From Thermoflexus sp. (GTDB taxonomy: Bacteria > Chloroflexota > Anaerolineae > B4-G1 > DUEL01), in contig JAPYWT010000097.1 in the NCBI GenBank assembly GCA_028276215.1, positions 1 to 7,934 of the forward strand: a stretch of DNA of 7,934 nt. The letters run 5' to 3'. This document shows positions 5,548-7,934 of this stretch, one piece after another (position 1 is the first letter of the stretch; each line of letters starts with the position of its first letter). A model generated the notes under the pieces. The model saw only the letters and a list, made by a program, of their open reading frames with translations. It was not told the DNA's origin and did no database searches. Made by a program: the position numbers and the translations under genes.

Positions 5548-6229
5548 GCTGCTCCATTTTTAACGCCGACTCCCGCAGGGCACGGATCGCCGCTGTTACC
5601 CCCACCCCGGCGCCGTAAATCCCCTTTCCGGCCACCAGGACCCGCGCCCCGGCCCTCACCGCCAGCGGCGCCGTCTCCGGATTGATCCCCCCGTCTACCT
5701 CCAGTTCGGCCGGACTGCCGGCCTCATCCAGCATCCGCCGCACCTCGGCGATTTTCGGGACCATCGTCGGGATGAAGACCTGCCCGCCGAACCCCGGGTT
5801 GACCGTCATCACCAGCACCAGGTCCAGGTCAGTCAGCACCTGGCTGATCATCACGGGCGGAGTGGCCGGGTTGAGGGCCACCCCGGCCCGCATCCCCAGC
5901 GCGCGGATGTTCTGCAACACCCGGTGCAGATGCGGGCAGGCCTCCACCTGCACCGTCAGGATGTTGGCGCCGGCGTCGGCGAAGGCCCGCAGGTAGCGCT
6001 CAGGCTGGACCATCATCAGGTGGACGTCCAGCGGCAACCGGGTGACCCGGCGGATCGCCGCCACTACCGGCGGCCCGACGGTGAGATTCGGCACAAACTG
6101 GCCGTCCATCACGTCCACGTGAATGTAATCCGCCCCCGCCGCTTCCGCCTCGGCCACCGCGTCGGCCAGGCGGGCGAAATCGGCGGAGAGAATGGACGGC
6201 GCCACTTTGATCAGCACTTGCGACTCCAT
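5513..6229 (-). CDS. rpe: Ribulose-phosphate 3-epimerase
   Basis: Rpe interconverts D-ribulose 5-phosphate and D-xylulose 5-phosphate (pentose phosphate pathway). It is a TIM-barrel protein of 238 residues with the expected motifs: VAPSILSADF at 9-18; HVDVMDGQFVPN at 37-48 (His37 and Asp39, metal and acid/base); DVHLMM at 68-73 (His70); MTVNPGFGGQ at 141-150; and EVDGGIN at 177-183 (Asp179). All metal and catalytic residues are present. Two variations: the C-terminal phosphate loop reads VAGKGIYG where VAGSAIFG-like is usual, and the usual TVHxEA reads TVQVEA (Gln94). The last 11 or so residues (from about Pro228) are encoded by the hairpin repeat shared with rpmB's 3' side. The start is taken as the ATG at 6229. 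The promoter would put the transcript start only about 3 bases upstream, so the GTG at 6217, preceded by GGAG at 6-base spacing, is a serious alternative. Confidence 0.93.
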   Translation of the reverse strand: MESQVLIKVAPSILSADFARLADAVAEAEAAGADYIHVDVMDGQFVPNLTVGPPVVAAIRRVTRLPLDVHLMMVQPERYLRAFADAGANILTVQVEACPHLHRVLQNIRALGMRAGVALNPATPPVMISQVLTDLDLVLVMTVNPGFGGQVFIPTMVPKIAEVRRMLDEAGSPAELEVDGGINPETAPLAVRAGARVLVAGKGIYGAGVGVTAAIRALRESALKMEQPHTETQRTQRD

Positions 6230-6238
6230 TAGGCCTTT

Positions 6239-6267
6239 ATGATACACCGGAACGGCCAGAACGTCAA
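6239..6267 (-). promoter_or_regulatory. Sigma-70-type promoter for rpe
   Basis: On the minus strand TTGACG (-35, 6262-6267) is followed by a 17-bp spacer and TATCAT (-10, 6239-6244), close to consensus. The predicted transcript start is about 6232. That makes an ATG at 6229 almost leaderless and a GTG at 6217 normally led. The -35 hexamer abuts the heptamer array at 6273-6328. Confidence 0.65.
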
Positions 6268-6272
6268 TTCGC

Positions 6273-6328
6273 TTATCGCGAATCGCTAATCGCGTATCGC
6301 CAATCGCGTATCGCTCATCGCTTATCGC
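6273..6328 (+). repeat. Degenerate 7-bp tandem array, eight NNATCGC units
   Basis: Eight consecutive heptamers keep ATCGC at positions 3-7 while the first two bases vary: TT, GA, TA, GT, CA, GT, TC, TT. A degenerate unit (AATTCGC) precedes it at 6266-6272. It lies between the divergent rpe and mfd promoters, directly upstream of the rpe -35 box. An open frame crosses it, but the constant core with a free dinucleotide is repeat behaviour rather than protein. Confidence 0.9.
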
Positions 6329-6340
6329 TGGTCGTCTGTT

Positions 6341-6436
6341 GGCGATTGGGGTGTGTCCCAATTCTGTCGGACTTGGCCGCTTTGTAGGACAACTGCTCGC
6401 AGTTGTCCTACAACTTTGGGACACACCCGGCGATTG
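6341..6436. mobile_element. MITE-like element, 80 bp, with 12-bp terminal inverted repeats and 8-bp target duplication
   Basis: The element proper is 6349-6428. Its left end GGGTGTGTCCCA (6349-6360) and right end TGGGACACACCC (6417-6428) are perfect inverted repeats. It is flanked by identical 8-bp direct repeats GGCGATTG (6341-6348 and 6429-6436), the hallmark of transposition. Inside lies a perfect 15-bp palindrome, TTGTAGGACAACTGC (6382-6396) against 6399-6413 with a 2-base centre, which would form a very stable hairpin. It encodes nothing, so it would depend on a transposase elsewhere. An 8-bp duplication occurs in several IS families, and I do not recognise which one supplied these ends. 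It sits just upstream of the mfd -35 box. Confidence 0.8.
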
Positions 6437-6443
6437 CGCAATG

Positions 6444-6471
6444 TTGCCCAGTCCGCAATCTGTAGTACAAT
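6444..6471 (+). promoter_or_regulatory. Probable sigma-70-type promoter for mfd
   Basis: TTGCCC (6444-6449) and TACAAT (6466-6471) are separated by 16 bp on the plus strand, 8 bp after the MITE's right target repeat. A start near 6478 would give an mfd leader of about 80 bases made mostly of the heptamer array at 6495-6557. Confidence 0.5.
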
Positions 6472-6494
6472 GAAATGATACACGACAGCCCACC

Positions 6495-6557
6495 GTCCAT
6501 CGTCCGTGGTCTGTGGTCTGTCGTCTGTGGTCTGTCGTCCGTCGCCCATCGTCCATT
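6495..6557 (+). repeat. 7-bp tandem array, nine GTCYRTS-type units ending at the mfd start codon
   Basis: Nine consecutive heptamers cover 6495-6557: GTCCATC, GTCCGTG, GTCTGTG, GTCTGTC, GTCTGTG, GTCTGTC, GTCCGTC, GCCCATC, GTCCATT. The mfd ATG follows at once, so the array replaces the place where a Shine-Dalgarno site would be, and none is visible. On the other strand it reads as GACAGAC/CACAGAC repeats. Confidence 0.9.
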
Positions 6558-7934
6558 ATGACTGTCTCCGGTCTCCTCTCCTGGCTGAGTGACCTGCCGG
6601 CATACAGGGAGTTGCGGGAGGAGGTCAGCCGCGGCGACTTTCCCCCGCCGCTGGGCCTGCTCCGCTCCGCCCGGCCGGCCGTGGTGGCCGCGCTGGCCCG
6701 CGACCTGAAGCGCCCCATCCTTCTGGTCACGGGCAGCGTGGCGCGGGCGCGCGCCCTCCACCAGTCCCTGACGGACTGGCATCCGGAGCCGTCCCGCGTC
6801 CTGCGCCTGCCGGAACCTCCCACTCTTTTCTACGAGCGTGCCCCCTGGCCGCGCGAGACCGTCGCCGCGCGCCTGGCGGTCCTCCGCGCGCTGCTGGACC
6901 CGCTCCCCGGCCTGGTCGTCGTCGCCTCGGCCCGCGCGCTGATGCAACCCACCCTCCCCGTCCAGGAGTTCCGCGCCAGCACCCACACCCTGCGCGTCGG
7001 GCAGGCCCTGGACCTGGAGGCCACGCTGCGCCGCTGGGCCGGCCTGGGCTACGAGCCCGTCAGCGTCGTGGAGATGCCCGGCCAGTTCAGCCACCGCGGC
7101 GGCATCCTGGACATCTTCCCCCCGGGCGAGGAGGGGCCCGTACGGATAGAACTCTTCGGCCCGGATGTGGACTCCATCCGCCGGTTTGACCCCGCCACCC
7201 AGCGCTCCGCCGAACGGCTGGAGGAGGTGACCATTATCCCGGCGCGGGAGGCTCTCCCCCGCCACGGCCCGCGGATCGTAGCGCAGGCTTTCAGCCTGCA
7301 CGATTGGCTGAACGCCCCCCATCCCCCCGAAATCGCCGGGGAACTGGCCGCCCACCGGGAGGGGCTGGCCTCTGGCGCCCCCTTCCCCGGCCTGGAATTC
7401 TACCTGCCCTACCTCTACACCCACCCCGCCACTCCGCTGGACTATCTCCCCACCGACGGATTGCTGGTGGTGGACGAACCGGCGGAGTGCCGGGACGCCT
7501 GGGCGGAACTGGAGGAGGAGGCGGTGGACCTGCGCCGGACCGCGGAGGCGGAGGGCCTCATCCCCCCCGATTACCCCATCCCGTATCTGACCTGGGACGA
7601 GTGGCAGGAGCACCTGACCGACCGTCCCCATCTGGTCCTGGGGCACGGCGAGGAGGAAGTCGCCAGCGATCTGGCCCTGTGTTTTCATCCGGCCCCCCGC
7701 TACGGCGGCGACCTGGGCGACCTGATGCAGGATGTAGAACGCGCGCTCCGCGTGGGCGATTGGGTGGTCCTGGTCAGTCGGCAGGCCGGGCGGCTGGCGG
7801 AGGTCTGGAGCGAGCGCCATGACCCGACCCTGCCGGTGGACGGACTGCCCCAAGCCCCCAGTCGCCCCCTCACCTTCGTCCTGGGGGCGCTGGAGGAGGG
7901 GTTTATCCTCACCCCACCCCCTGCCGCCGAAGGC
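6558..7934 (+). CDS. mfd: Transcription-repair coupling factor Mfd, N-terminal part (runs off the right edge)
   Basis: Mfd removes RNA polymerase stalled at DNA lesions and recruits UvrA for nucleotide excision repair. Exactly 459 codons are present without a stop, against about 1150 in a full protein, so the RNA-polymerase-interaction and translocase domains lie beyond the window. The visible part is the UvrB-like N-terminal module. It opens LSDLPAYRELREE, continues with PILLVTGSVARARAL, GLVVVASARALMQP, GQFSHRGGILDIFPPG and then RIELFGPDVDSIRRFDPATQRS (the Mfd/UvrB signature), and later GLEFYLPYLY and LLVVDEP. The ATG at 6558 gives the normal Mfd N-terminus. No ribosome site precedes it, because a 7-bp repeat array fills the leader. 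Residues about 240-249 (IVAQAFSLHD) are encoded by a palindromic element, in frame. It is divergent from rpe. Confidence 0.93.
   Translation, partial: MTVSGLLSWLSDLPAYRELREEVSRGDFPPPLGLLRSARPAVVAALARDLKRPILLVTGSVARARALHQSLTDWHPEPSRVLRLPEPPTLFYERAPWPRETVAARLAVLRALLDPLPGLVVVASARALMQPTLPVQEFRASTHTLRVGQALDLEATLRRWAGLGYEPVSVVEMPGQFSHRGGILDIFPPGEEGPVRIELFGPDVDSIRRFDPATQRSAERLEEVTIIPAREALPRHGPRIVAQAFSLHDWLNAPHPPEIAGELAAHREGLASGAPFPGLEFYLPYLYTHPATPLDYLPTDGLLVVDEPAECRDAWAELEEEAVDLRRTAEAEGLIPPDYPIPYLTWDEWQEHLTDRPHLVLGHGEEEVASDLALCFHPAPRYGGDLGDLMQDVERALRVGDWVVLVSRQAGRLAEVWSERHDPTLPVDGLPQAPSRPLTFVLGALEEGFILTPPPAAEG
7275..7304. repeat. Palindromic element inside mfd, in frame
   Basis: GCAGGCT (7283-7289) and AGCCTGC (7293-7299) form a perfect 7-bp stem around TTC. 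An outer ATCGT/ACGAT pair (7275-7279/7300-7304) is separated by the unpaired AGC. The core GTAGCGCAGG...TTT...CCTGCA (7278-7300) matches the left arm of the inverted repeat after fakA (3115-3135). It encodes VAQAFSLH in a spot where Mfd proteins have a variable loop, between the PAREALP and GLEFYLP segments. Confidence 0.8.

Noticed and set aside
6495..6557. Possible CRISPR array
   Set aside because: Units are 7 bp with no spacers, and no cas genes are present. It is a simple tandem array.
6230..6823. Extension of the rpe frame upstream to give a 436-residue protein
   Set aside because: The extra part is translated heptamer arrays, MITE and antisense mfd. The Rpe family begins at about 6229, where there is also a promoter.
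6408..7853. 481-residue open frame on the minus strand opposite mfd
   Set aside because: It lies antisense to clear Mfd motifs, has low-complexity G/Q/R composition, and its 5' end crosses repeat sequence.

Overview
The window is GC-rich bacterial chromosome with housekeeping genes packed on both strands. It most resembles Chloroflexota (Anaerolineae-like). That placement is an inference from three things: high GC, a RecG with a long N-terminal extension, and many small intergenic repeats (7-bp tandem arrays and hairpin elements). No rRNA, tRNA or CRISPR array is visible.

Positions 1-5171 form one minus-strand transcription unit. Read in its own direction it is: Asp23/Gls24 protein, FakA (fatty-acid kinase), a diverged DegV/FakB protein, a UPF0175 antitoxin, a DUF3368 PIN-like toxin gene broken by a frameshift, a second and more canonical DegV/FakB protein, and the start of recG, which runs off the left edge. 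The order asp23-fakA-...-recG next to rpmB resembles the Firmicutes rpmB/yloU/yloV/recG neighbourhood. FakA phosphorylates fatty acids presented by DegV-family FakB carriers, so a kinase with two candidate carriers makes a coherent fatty-acid activation unit. The toxin-antitoxin pair looks like a later, lower-GC insertion between the two carrier genes.

Positions 5172-5297 hold a short divergent intergenic region with a good sigma-70-type promoter for rpmB (plus strand, zinc-ribbon bL28). rpmB converges on rpe (minus strand, ribulose-phosphate 3-epimerase). A long hairpin repeat lies between them, and its right arm encodes the last residues of Rpe.

Positions 6230-6557 separate the divergent rpe and mfd genes and are dense with structure. 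In order: a strong rpe promoter, an 8-unit degenerate 7-bp array, an 80-bp MITE-like element with 12-bp terminal inverted repeats and a perfect 8-bp target duplication, a likely mfd promoter, and a 9-unit 7-bp array that runs up to the mfd start codon. mfd (transcription-repair coupling factor, N-terminal 459 codons) runs off the right edge. It carries an in-frame palindromic insertion related to a hairpin at the 3' end of fakA.

I see no clearly new multi-gene system. The most unusual content is the repeat biology: a MITE, palindromic elements that enter coding sequence or supply gene ends, and three separate heptamer arrays. The decayed toxin gene inside a housekeeping operon is the other notable item.
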